DNA from: Piliocolobus tephrosceles
Lineage: Eukaryota; Chordata; Mammalia; Primates; Cercopithecidae
Length of the DNA: 64,000 bases
NCBI RefSeq assembly: GCF_002776525.5
Contig: NC_045436.1
Location: forward strand, 7,851,918-7,915,917
Reading direction: 5' to 3'
In this document: positions 48,001 through 58,220 of the stretch, piece after piece
Numbering within the stretch: position 1 is the stretch's first letter
Layout of the letters: the number at the start of each line of letters is the position of its first letter
Program-made: the position numbers and the translations under genes
The notes under the pieces: generated by a model
Databases searched by the model: none
What the model was told of the DNA's origin: nothing
The model's input: the letters and a program-made list of their open reading frames with translations, nothing else

Positions 48001-48930
48001 ATAAAATGTTAGACCTAATACCATAAAAACCCTAGAAGAAAACCTAGGCAATACCCTTCAGGACATAGGCATGGGTCAGGACTTCATGTCTAAAACACCA
48101 AAAGCAATGGCAACAAAAGCCAAAATTGACAAGTGGGATCTAATTAAACTAAAGAGCTTCTGCACAGCAAAAGAAACTACTATCAGAGTGAACAGGCAAC
48201 CTACAGAATGGGAGAAAATTTTTGCAACCTACTTATCTGACAAAGGGCTAATATCCAGAATCTACAAAGAACTCAAAGAAATTTAGAAGAAAAAAACAAA
48301 CAACCCCATCAAAAAGTGGGCAAAGGATATGAACAGACATTTCTCAAAAGAAGACATGCATACAGCCAACAGACACATGAAAAAATGTTCGTCATCACTG
48401 GCCATCAGAGAAATGCAAATCAAAACCACAATGAGATACCATCTCACACCAGTTAGAATGGCGATCATTAAAAAGTCAGGAAACAACAGATCCTGGAGAG
48501 GATGTGGAGAAATAGGAACACTTTTACACTGTTGGTGGGATTGTAAACTAGTTCAACCATTATGGAAAACAGTATGACGATTCCTCAAGGATCTAGAACT
48601 AGAAGTACCATATGACCAGCCATCCCACTACTGGGTATATACCCAAAGGATTATAAATCATGCTGCTATAAAGACACATGCACACGTATGTTTATTGCGG
48701 CACTATTCACAATAGCAAAGACTTGGAACCAACCCAGATGTCCATCAGTGACAGACTGGATTAAGAAAATGTGGCACATATACACCATGGAATACTACGC
48801 GGCCATAAAAAAGGATGAGTTCGTGTCCTTTGTAGGGACATGGATGCAGATGGAAACCATCATTCTCAGCAAACTATCGCAAGAACAGAAAACCAAACAC
48901 CGCATGTTCTCACTCACAGGTGGGAACTGA
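45097..48930 (+). pseudogene. L1 ORF2 (endonuclease-reverse transcriptase), broken
   Basis: Starts at ATG 45097, 63 bases after ORF1. The endonuclease domain is open for 220 codons with catalytic-type residues in place (N14 in LNVNG, E43 in QETHL, D145/N147 in GDFNTP, then SKIDHI). It then shifts frame near 45735; the next frame holds SDHSAI and stops at 45941. 45942-46373 is scrambled. The reverse transcriptase frame 46374-47348 (324 codons) keeps SPGPDGFTAEFYQ, GFIPGMQ and the FADD active site at its residues 272-275 (47187-47198). It ends at a TGA. 47345-47992 continues in another frame and is cut by a small insertion. The cysteine-rich end (48329-48577) has SWRGCGEIGTLLHCWWDC, where the first cysteine of the CCHC is serine. 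The final part ends SLTGGN at 48930. At least five breaks; no active enzyme. Confidence 0.95.
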
Positions 48931-49167
48931 ACAATGAGATCACTTGGACTCGGGAAGGGGAACATCACACACCGGGGCCTATTACGGGGAGAGGGGAGAG
49001 GGGAGGGATTGCATTGGGAGTTATACCTGATGAAAATGACGAGCTGATGGGTGCTGACGAGTTGATGGGTGCAGCACACCAACATGGCACATGTATACAT
49101 ATGTAACAAACCTGCACGTTATGCACATGTACCTTAGAACTTAAAGTATAATAATAATAATAAAAAT
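48931..49167 (+). mobile_element. L1 3' UTR with G-rich tract and (TAA)n tail
   Basis: The polypurine G-run (GGGGAGAGGGGAGAGGGGAG) at about 48986-49005 is the usual L1 3' UTR G-quadruplex element. ACTTAAAGTATAATAATAAT leads into the (TAA)n tail. No typical AATAAA/poly(A) run remains distinct from the tail. Confidence 0.9.
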
Positions 49168-49179
49168 AATCAACTACCA

Positions 49180-49799
49180 AAAACAATAAAGGTCATAACC
49201 AAAACAGCATCCCAGAGTAGAATCATGCCCTACACTATGAAACTAAAGAGCAGAACAGGTTAATACACAGACATACATTTTGATTAGACCATAGACCAGA
49301 TTATCCTTGATGTACTGCTAAGAACTTTCCCAATTCCGTTTCTCCTTCTTCTCTCTTCTCTTCCTTTTCCTGCCCCCCTCATTTTCTTCCCCCTCTATTT
49401 TTATATCAACCCAATTATACAATATGTTAGCTATATACATACCTACCTAATCATTCACCCAAATATAATGATATGCAGCCTTGTACGTAAGTTAAACACA
49501 CAGCCAGATGTCCACCATTCTCAAACTAGGTTCAGCCATTTTCAGTGAATTCTTTCATGATCTTCATCAGAGCAGACAACTAGAATGTGTGGAGCCTACC
49601 TAAGGACTGAACAATATGTCTAGTGCCTAACATAATTCCACCCAGTAAGTAACAGCCCTTATGTCAGGTGTCTCATTTCAAATTAGTAACACCACAATGT
49701 GCATCAGGAACCTTAAACATGTTTAGCAAGAATGACAGAAACAGCCATATGCCTACACTAGGCTCCTTCCTTTCCGCACTACCACCAAACCCTGTCTTC
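49180..49799. other. Unique DNA, nothing recognised
   Basis: Pyrimidine-rich 49330-49400; no gene or element assigned. Confidence 0.4.
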
Positions 49800-50150
49800 A
49801 GTCTGGGCAATCCACATCCATCTAGAAGACTGCATTTTCCAACCTCCATGTAGTAGATGCAGCTATTTGACAACCTCTTGGCCACTGGTGTATAAGCAAA
49901 ACAGCACATGGTACCTCCTTAAGGCCTTCTTCAAGGAAGGGCTGGCACCCTTCTTTGTTCCTTCCTCTTGATATAGGCCTAGAAGAGAGATGTGATGACT
50001 GGAGCTCCAGGTGCTGTCTTGGACTTGATTCAATACCATAGGAGTGGGTGGTTAAAGGGCTAGAAAGAAACCCCAGTAACATCATGGAGCTGCTATGCCG
50101 GTGATTTGCCATAAGTGAGAAAATCAATCCCTGTATGTTTAAGTCACAAT
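49800..50150 (+). mobile_element. Ancient LTR-like interspersed repeat, family uncertain
   Basis: 'GATGTGATGACTGGAGCTCC' (49990), then 'TCTTGGACTTG', and 'AACATCATGGAGCTGCTATG' (50077), ending ATAAGTGAGAAAATCAATCC and 'GTTTAAGTCA', follow the order of a common ancient mammalian repeat whose name I cannot fix from memory. Confidence 0.5.
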
Positions 50151-50519
50151 TTTTTGGCTATCTCTTGATATGGATAAACATGAATGCTGACTCATAGAGG
50201 AGGTAAAGCTAAATATAATAAAAACTAAATAAAGTACTAATTAACAGAGTTTCTCTGCTTCTAATTTTTCAATTAGTATGAAACAAAATATAGCTATAAA
50301 AAAGCATCTGCTGTAATTGGATTATTTTGTATCTTCCACTCTTATTTTTTATATCCAATCTAAGTTGTTTAGATTTAATAAAACAAATATTGCATTTAAA
50401 TTTGTCATTCAGTATTATTTTTGTCATGCATTACTATTATGTATCACCTTTATTCAACTCAAATCCCGCTTCAGACATAAAGTCTTAGAGGAAGAAAAAG
50501 TTGTTTCCCCCCTCTAAAA

Positions 50520-50675
50520 TCCAACAGTACTTAAGCCACTCCTTTGACATGTATATTTTTATACATTTCACTAGATCACAAACTCCTGGAAGGGAAGACC
50601 TGTGTATGTTACACAGCTCACAGGCAAATGATTGATATACAATGGGTTTTAGGTAAGTGTTTATTGATATTTGTG
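50520..50675 (+). mobile_element. L2 LINE 3'-end fragment
   Basis: 'AGATCACAAACTCCTGGAAG' resembles the L2 'agactgtgagctccttgagg' motif, with 'GGTAAGTGTTTATTGATATT' at the end. Confidence 0.6.
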
Positions 50676-53254
50676 GTTATATATACATATATATACCTTA
50701 TATAAAATATACTTTCCAATAACTCTGAGAAAAGATAAAATTATTATTAATAATATAATTATTTCTTTATTTTTCTTTGACCAGTTTCCTTCACGATTCC
50801 AATTATTTCCTAAAGGAGAAATATAAAGACCTAAAATACATGACCTTGCAAATCAAGGATAATAAAATCTATGAATATCTGAAATCCTAAAACTTTTAAA
50901 TCCTATTAATAAATACATCAAAATTCTGTTCAAAATACTTTGCATATTTAATGTTCTTAACAAAACATGCATTTCAAGCAGAAGTTTTAAGGGTTTTAAA
51001 TCACAGATTTTCACAGCACTTCCTTCCGGCAGCTGATGAAAATTGGATAATATACAATCAGAACACTTTTTCTACACATTTTAAATTGATTGAAAAATAG
51101 AAACAGATTTAACATTCAAAAAAACACATTTGCAACCGTTATGTAAAAATGGCTTGATCTGATTTAGTAGATACTAGGTATAGAAACTTAGAGCTGACAG
51201 CATTCTTTGGGATGTTTTAAAACAGAGGAAACGTATTACAGCACCCAAGCTGCCACTCTCTCAAAATAAGTGCCTCTGACTAACAGCTTGAATCTTCTGT
51301 AAGGTCTATCATAAAAGAAAACCTTCCACTTAATGAAAGGTGTTCCCCATATTTCATGGTAGGTACAAGTCTGCCATTAAATAGGTTATAAATAGTTTCA
51401 AAATAAAAACATAAAAGTAATAAATTGCCAAACATGAGATATATGGAAATACAACATATTTGCATAAGATTTGAAAGTGCAACATTTATTACTGCCTCAA
51501 TATGATATATAACTTGGAAATTGAAAAATAACTAGATAGCCATTCAAGTTGTCAGTCTGCATTAACTAGGTGTATATTCAAAGAAAATAAATAACGAACA
51601 AGAGTGTTTATCTTATATCATGTTTACTAAGCTATCATGGCATTGACTCCATGGCCAGAAATATAGTCCAGAGGACATCGTACCTTTATAAAGAAGAGGA
51701 GGCATATTTATGGCCAAAGATACCATGTTTACTTTCAAATGCTGTTTTGCTGAAGTAATTCATTCTTTTCCAAAGGTAAGGAAATATGGGACAGTTTTCT
51801 CAGCATATTTTCTTTTTCTGTGGGATGTTTGGGCATATTCAAGTTATTATGTGTTTTTCATAAGGCCAGATAATGATAGCTGAAATGTCAATCACTAAGT
51901 TTGTCAGAGGAACTGAGAACAGAAGCTCCAGAATTAAGAATAAGTCTTAACTTCTCCCCTCAATAATACTTTAAGGCCTCTGTCCATTGGCACACTTGTA
52001 CCAAGCCAAGGCTCTGAACGTAGAGTCCATGCAGGAAATTCCATCAACTATGGTGAGGAAGATCAATGTGTTGTCTTTTGACTTATCGAGAAGGAGAAAT
52101 TTGTGAATAAATGGGATGTGTTTTTCCTACTATAAGAAATTTTCTAATAAAAGTATGGTTTGTGTTGTGCAGTTTATTTCTCAAAGACACATTCTGACCA
52201 CAGTTAAAACCTATTTCATAGTGTCAGAGAATGAAGAGGTAGGTTGTATGAAGACTTACAAACCAGTTAAAAAAAAAAAAAGGTTCCTAAAGAAGAAATA
52301 ACAACATTAAATTTGGAAAACATAAACTGAATATGAAAAACTATTGAATAATGAAGGTAAATTTGGCCTATAGGATTCTCTAACAATCACTATTTATAAA
52401 TAGGATAGCCAGGCCATTTATTACAAAAGTGAGGCTATTTTTGAGAGTGAAATTAATAGTAGGCATTAACTGGGACTACGTTAGGCAAACAGGAGACATA
52501 TCTGCCTTATTTATGAGAGCTTGATGGATATTTTATTTGGCTAGATTTGAAGATGATGAGATGTCCTTTTTTCACTCTACCAAAACGCAAATAGAGACTT
52601 GCTGTAATTATTTTGTCTATCATTAAAAAACGTGACCAAACAGAAGCACTTCAACACATGGCCATGAAGGAATAACTGGCCCTGGATGTGTTCTCCCATC
52701 CTAAACAACAATAAACCTGGACACAATACATACAATAACTGTATGGAGGCAATGAACAACAGCCAGTGCAGGATGGATCTTTGAGAGAAGGGAAGCACAT
52801 AAAGGAAACTCTATATTTGTCCTGGCTCCCTGCCTTGTGGCAGTTTCCAGATTGCATGCAAAGAAGCAGAGCCAAAGTAGAGCACTGTGTTAACATTAAA
52901 CAGAGGAGGCGGAGATTAGCCACCAGGGCTGCTGTGGCATCTGGAACGTGCATGGTAGGGTACCAGAAAGGAGGGCGGTGCAGGGTAGGGATAGGAGAAA
53001 GGAGGAGAAGTCTGTATGGAGTCTCTGTGGGTCCTTGGCTAAGACTTGTGTTGTCCAAATGGAGGGCAAGATTCCATGTGATCAAGCAGGCATTGGCTAT
53101 TCTTTATGAGGCAGAGAGCTAATCTCTCTATCTCTTTTATCATACAGGATGGAGAGAAGCTGAAGCCAACCCAGTCTGAGTGGTAAGAGTGAAAGAGAGA
53201 CCTTTTATAATAATAAAAGTCTTCATTGATTAGGAACTTAGAACAAGCTCCAAC
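50676..53254. other. Unique DNA containing one arm of a dispersed duplication
   Basis: No gene recognised. 51847-52004 has a diverged second copy 3 kb downstream. The overlapping 144- and 118-codon frames on opposite strands at 52651-53122 show no domain. Confidence 0.45.
51847..52004 (+). repeat. Dispersed 155-bp repeat, copy A
   Basis: TATGTGTTTTTCATAAGGCC through CCTCTGTCCATT to ACCAA aligns over its whole length with copy B (54833-54985) at roughly 80% identity by eye, same orientation, essentially without gaps. Family unknown. Confidence 0.75.
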
Positions 53255-53473
53255 AACAGGTATGTGTGTATGCACCTAATAAGAGAGATTCAAAAATGTG
53301 TGAAGCAAATGTCGACAGAAGAAAAAAGGGAAATTGACAAAATCACACTAACAGTTAGACATTTTTGACACTTCTTTCTCAGTATTTTGTAGAATAAGTA
53401 GATAAAAAATTGTTAGAATAAAGAAAATGTCAACCACATGATCAACCAGATTAAATAAATTGGTACTTATAAA

Positions 53474-53978
53474 ACACCATACTCGGCCAGGTGCAGTGGT
53501 TCATGCCTATAATCTCAGCACTTTGGGAGGCCAAGGCAGGTGGATCACCTGAGGTCAGGAATTTGAGACCAGCCTGGCCAGCATGGTAAAACTCCATCTC
53601 TAATAAAAATACAAAAATTAGGCTGGGCTCAGTGGCTCACGCCTATAATCCCAGCACTTTGGGAGGCTGAGGTGGGCGGATCACCAGGTCAGGATATTGA
53701 GACCAGCCTGGCCAACATGGTGAAACCCTGTCTCTACTAAAAATACAAAAATTAGTTGGGCATGGTGGTGCGTGCCTGTAGTCCCAGCTACTCTGGAGGC
53801 TGAGGTTGGAGAATCGCTTGAACCTGGGATGGGGAGATTGCAGTGAGCCAAGATCGTGCCACTGCACTTCAGCCTGGGTGACAGAATGAGACGCCATCTC
53901 AAAACAAAACCAACCAACCACCAACCAACCAACCAACCCACCCACACAAAAACAAAAAACCACACACACACCATACTC
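53474..53978 (+). mobile_element. Trimeric Alu (left arm + whole Alu) with one target duplication
   Basis: 53485-53620 is a left arm that stops in the central A-rich linker (ACAAAAATTA). At 53621 a complete Alu begins (GGCTGGGCTCAGTGGCTCAC) and ends in a (CCAA)/(CA)-rich tail. Perfect ACACCATACTC repeats at 53474-53484 and 53968-53978 enclose both, so they behave as a single insertion or the product of recombination. Confidence 0.92.
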
Positions 53979-54341
53979 AGTAACTTCGGAGAACATGTTT
54001 CTTTCAAATGCACTTAAAACATTTGCCAAGATAGATCATGTGCTGATTCTGGGCTATAAAATAGAATATCTCAATAAATTTCCAAAGACAGAAACCTCAC
54101 AAAGTACCTCTCCAATGACAGTGGAATTCAATTACATATTAATAAGAATAGGAGATACAGAAAATTCCCAAATATTTGGAAATAAAACAATATGCCTCTA
54201 AATAATGCCTAATGAAATAATAAATCATGAGAGAAATTAGAAGATCTTTTGAGCTAAATGATGATAAAAACACCATAAATAAAAATTTATGGAATGCAGT
54301 TAAAGCAGAGATTCAAGGAAAATTTGTAGCATTAAAATACA

Positions 54342-54664
54342 TATATTAGGCTGGGCCCGGTGGCTCATGCCTGTAACCCTGGCACTCTGGGAGGCCGAGG
54401 AAGGCAGATCACCTGAGGTCAGGAGTTTGAGACCAGCCTCGCCAACATGGTGAAACCCCATCTCTACTAAAAATGCAAACATTAGCTGGGCGTGGTGGCA
54501 TGCCTCTGTAATCTCAGCTACTCAGGAGACTGAGGCAGGAGAATCGCTTGAACCCGGGAGGTGGAGGCTGCAGTGAGCCAAGATCTTGCCACTGCACTCC
54601 AGCCTGGGCGACAAAGCGAGACTCCTGGGGAAAAACAAAACAAAACAAAACAAACCTTATATTA
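54342..54664 (+). mobile_element. Alu (S-type) inside the L1M remnant
   Basis: The body begins GGCTGGGCCCGGTGGCTCAT at 54349 and ends in a (CAAAA)n tail. Short repeats TATATTA at 54342-54348 and 54658-54664. Confidence 0.93.
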
Positions 54665-54832
54665 GAAGAGAAGTAAGAGTTAAAGCTAATAATCTTAATT
54701 ACCTTCTAAGTATCTGGAAAAAGAAGATCACATAAGAATCAAAGTAAGAAAATGAAAGGAAATAGTAAAAATAAGGGAACTAAGGCAATTAATTAAGAAA
54801 AAAATAAAGTCAACAAATCCAAATGTTGATAC

Positions 54833-54985
54833 TATGTGTTTTTTATAAGGCCAAGTGGTGAGAGCTGAAATGTAAATGAGTAAGTTTGTTAGAGGAGCTG
54901 AGAAGAAAGGCTCCAGAAGTAAGAACGAGTCTGAACTCCTCCTCCCAGTATTACTTCAATGCCTCTGTCCATTCTCATACTGGCA
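54833..54985 (+). repeat. Dispersed 155-bp repeat, copy B, inserted in L1M ORF2
   Basis: TATGTGTTTTTTATAAGGCC to GCACCAA is a copy of 51847-52004. The L1M sequence stops after AAATGTTGATAC and resumes with AATAAAATTAATGG, so about a dozen L1 bases seem replaced. No target duplication or A tail is visible. Confidence 0.75.
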
Positions 54986-55179
54986 CCAACGCTAATAAAA
55001 TTAATGGGCCCCAGCAAGACTGATCAAGAAAGAAATCTGAAAATATAAATAATCGATATCAAAAATGAAAGAGGGAATATGATCACAATTCATAGAGACA
55101 TTCAAAGGATAATAAAGAAATACGAACATTTGTGTAAATACACTTTACAACTTAAATAAAATAAGTATATTGAACCACA

Positions 55180-55402
55180 CTGTCTGTCACATCGACACAT
55201 AGAGGGGAGCTACACACACCGGGGCCTATCAGAAGGTGGAGGGTGGGAGGAGGGGGAGGATCAGGAAAAATAACTAATGGATACTGGGCTTAATACCTGG
55301 GTGATGAAATAATCGGTACAACAAACCCTCATGACACAAGTTTTTCTATGTAACAAACCTGCACATGTGTCCCTGAACTTAAAATAAAAGTTTAAAAAAA
55401 GT
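55180..55402 (+). mobile_element. L1 3' UTR insertion (L1P-type), 5'-truncated
   Basis: 'CGACACATAGAGGGGAGCTA', 'GGTGGAGGGTGGGAGGAGGG' (G-rich tract) and 'GCACATGTGTCCCTGAACTT' to AAAATAAAAGTTTAAAAAAA form an L1 3' end. It lies within the L1M ORF2. Confidence 0.88.
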
Positions 55403-55449
55403 AAAACCCTGTAAATATTAACACGAAAAGCAGAAAACCTGAATAACTT

Positions 55450-55488
55450 TATATATATAAATATTATATATATATATACACACATATA
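55450..55488. repeat. AT-rich (TA)n tract
   Basis: TATATATA runs within the L1M remnant, mixed with CACACA. Confidence 0.7.
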
Positions 55489-58049
55489 TTTAAATTGCAA
55501 TTAAAAAGCTCCCCACCAAGATAACTCTAAGCCTACATGGATGCTCTGGTGAGTTTCTATTAAAAATGTATGAAACATATAAATCTACACAAATTATTTA
55601 AGAAAACACAAAAGGAGGAAATATTTAAATACCTTCCAACTCATTTAATGAGACCAACAGCATCTTGGTAATAAAACTTGACAAAAATATTTCAAGAAAA
55701 CATAGAAACCAGTATTTCTCCTGAATATAGACATAAATAAGTTTTAACAAAACACTCTCAAGTCAGATCTAGGATTACATAAAATAACCACACACCGTGA
55801 GCAAATGAGGATTTTATCCCAGGAACGCAAGATGGACTTAGCACTTAAAAAAATCAATTTAATTCACTAAATTATCAGAAAAGGAAGAAAGACCATATAA
55901 TCATTTCAATGTATGCAGGAAGGAAAGCTTTTGACAAAACTGAACACCCCTTCATTATAAAACACACTTAACAAAGTAGGAATAAAAAGGAACCTCCTTA
56001 GTCTGAGAAAACATCTATGAAAAGCCTGAAGTTAATATCATACTTAATAACAAAATATTGAACATTTTTTCCTCTCCTGAGGTCAGAAACGAGGCAAATT
56101 TTTCTCACCACTTCTATTCAACATTGTACGGATAGTCTGAGATGGTACAATAAGTAAAGGGAAAGACATAAAAGGCATAAAGTTTGGAAAAGATGAAGTA
56201 GACAAATGACCGTTTACATAAAAATTCAAAAGAATCTATAAAAAAACTACTAGAGAGTTCTAAACTAAAAAATACAAAATATTTAAAAAGATCTAAATAA
56301 AAGGAGAGAGTTACCATATTCACGGATTGGAAGGCTCAAAATCATTAAAATAGTCATTTTTCTTCAAATTGAACTAGAGATTCAATGCAATGTCAATCAA
56401 AATCTCAACAAACTCTTGTGTAGAAAATGACTAGTTGATTCTAAGCTATATACGGAATTGTAAAAGATCTAAAACGGCTAGAAAAATTCATGAAAAAGAA
56501 GAATAAAATTTGGGACTTATATCACCTGATTTCAAGACTACAACGTTCTTAGTGTGGTATTGATATAGGGATAATAGAATAGATCAATAAAATAGAATAA
56601 ACAGTTCAGAAATAGACACATATGACCCATCAACTTTCACCAAAATTCCAAAGCTATTCAATTTGAAGTGATTTTTTTTTTTGCTGTATTGAAATAATTG
56701 TGTGAACATATAAAAACAAATACATCTCAACCCCTACTTCACACTATGCATAAAAACTAATTCAAGATCATAGACCCAATTGCATCAAAACTATAAGGAT
56801 TTTCAAACCTGGTATTGGCAAATATTTTTTAGAGAGGATACAGAAAGCACCAAGAATAAAAATATTGATCAATGTCATCAAAATTTTTAAAAGCCTATTT
56901 ACCATAAGACATCGTTAAGGAATAAGGTAAGTCACTAACTGAATGAAAATATTCATAATATATCTGACATAATACATCTGACAAAGGTCTACCCAAAAGA
57001 TATTTTAAAGACAAATATCCAAAAAGCAAATACCTGAATACCCAAAAGATATTTTAAAAGCAAGTGAGACAACCATATCTAATGGGCAAAGGACTCAAAT
57101 AGACACTCCAAAAAAGGCAGACTCATGAACGGCTAATAAGCACATGAAAACACGCATCATTAGTCATAAGGATAACGTAAATTTAAATCCACAGTGAGAT
57201 CACAAGAAAGCTGAAACCCAGAAGAATAATAACACCAGTTGTTATTTGGGACAAATGGAACTCTCATACATTTCTGGTGAGAGTGTAAAATGGGACAAAG
57301 GCTTGAAAATACTGCTAGACAGTGTGTCAAAAGCTAACCAGAAATTTTACTCCTTGGTATTATCCCAAGAGAAATGCACACATATGTCCACAGAAAGACT
57401 TTTACAAAAATGTTCATGACAGCTTGATTCATAGTATCTAAAACTTGGAAAAAACCCAAATGTACAGGAGGCGAATGATTAAAAAGTTGTGGCATATTAA
57501 TCAATGAAATACTATTCAAGAGTAAAAAATACATGTATGACTACTGTCATACTCAACAACAGGTATGGAACTGAAAAACATCACGTTGAACGAAAGAAGC
57601 CAGAAGCAGAAAAGCACACGTTGTTATGATTACCTTTCAACGAAGGTTAAGAGTAGGTAAAACCAACCTTCCTGATAGACAGAACAGTGGTTGTTTATTG
57701 GTGGTGTTTAAGTAGAACTGACCTTGTCTTTATTACAGAAATAACTCCTTGTTTTTCACATCAATAGCTCAATGGAATATTTCCATGTGTCTACTTCCGT
57801 AATTTCCAACTTTTTTTAAGTTGTGATATTGTCAAATTGTGCATTTTAATGTCAATTTTATTACTTTTATTACTTTTTGAGCGTTGTTGTGATATTGTAT
57901 TTAATTTCTCCTAATTTAGACACAAATCCCATTATGCAGTGACTAGGCCATCTCTCTGTCCTGAAGAACATCAAGCAAATTCTCAGTGCACTCCGTAAAT
58001 GTTAAGCTTATAAAAATCTCTACATCTCAAGGTCTTGGTTTAAAAAAAA

Positions 58050-58220
58050 CTTAAATTTTTAATTTTTGTGGATACCTAGTAGTTGTATATATTTATGGGT
58101 GGTTACATGCGATGTTTAGATGCTGGCAAGAATGTGGAAAACATCATGGAGAAGGGTATACCCATCCCCTCAGCATTTATCCTTTATATGACAAACAATT
58201 CAATTACTGAATACCAATTT
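58050..58220 (-). mobile_element. L1 3' UTR fragment (L1MA-like), antisense
   Basis: 'AATTTTTGTGGATACCTAGT', 'TATATATTTATGGGTGGTTA' and 'CCCTCAGCATTTATCCTTTA' are the reverse complement of an old L1 3' UTR. Confidence 0.8.

Larger units (their letters stand above)
42884..49179 (+). mobile_element. Full-length-sized L1PA element with inverted 5' part
   Basis: The body is about 42896-49167 (6.27 kb). The 3' part (from about 44439) is sense L1: ORF1 C-half, ORF2, 3' UTR and (TAA)n tail. The 5' part (42896-44342) is the reverse complement of ORF1 start plus a complete ~1-kb 5' UTR. Direct repeats AATSAACTACCA at 42884-42895 and 49168-49179 (one mismatch) enclose everything, so this was one twin-primed insertion rather than later rearrangement. 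A 5' UTR longer than that of the youngest human L1 points to an intermediate L1PA age. Neither protein can be made intact. Confidence 0.93.
53255..57710 (+). mobile_element. Ancient L1M ORF2 remnant with nested insertions
   Basis: From 'GTATGTGTGTATGCACCTAA' (endonuclease region, 53259) through 'ATTTGCCAAGATAGATCATG' (54021), 'AGGAAAGCTTTTGACAAAAC' (RT area, 55921) and 'AGGAACCTCCTTAGTCTGAG' to 'AACTTGGAAAAAACCCAAAT' (57441) and 'AGAAGCCAGAAGCAGAAAAG' (57597), the old L1 ORF2 can be followed in order. No frame survives. Later insertions at 53485, 54349, 54833 and about 55185 split it. Confidence 0.85.

Noticed and set aside
48795..49186. Antisense frames across the L1 3' end (also 63610-63921)
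   Set aside because: The same shadow peptide appears over both L1 copies, so it derives from L1 sequence.
50860..50900. Possible Tigger-type DNA transposon (ATATCTGAAATCCTAAAAC)
   Set aside because: Too short and diverged to support.
52651..53122. 144- and 118-codon frames on opposite strands
   Set aside because: Mutually overlapping, no domain; both likely chance.
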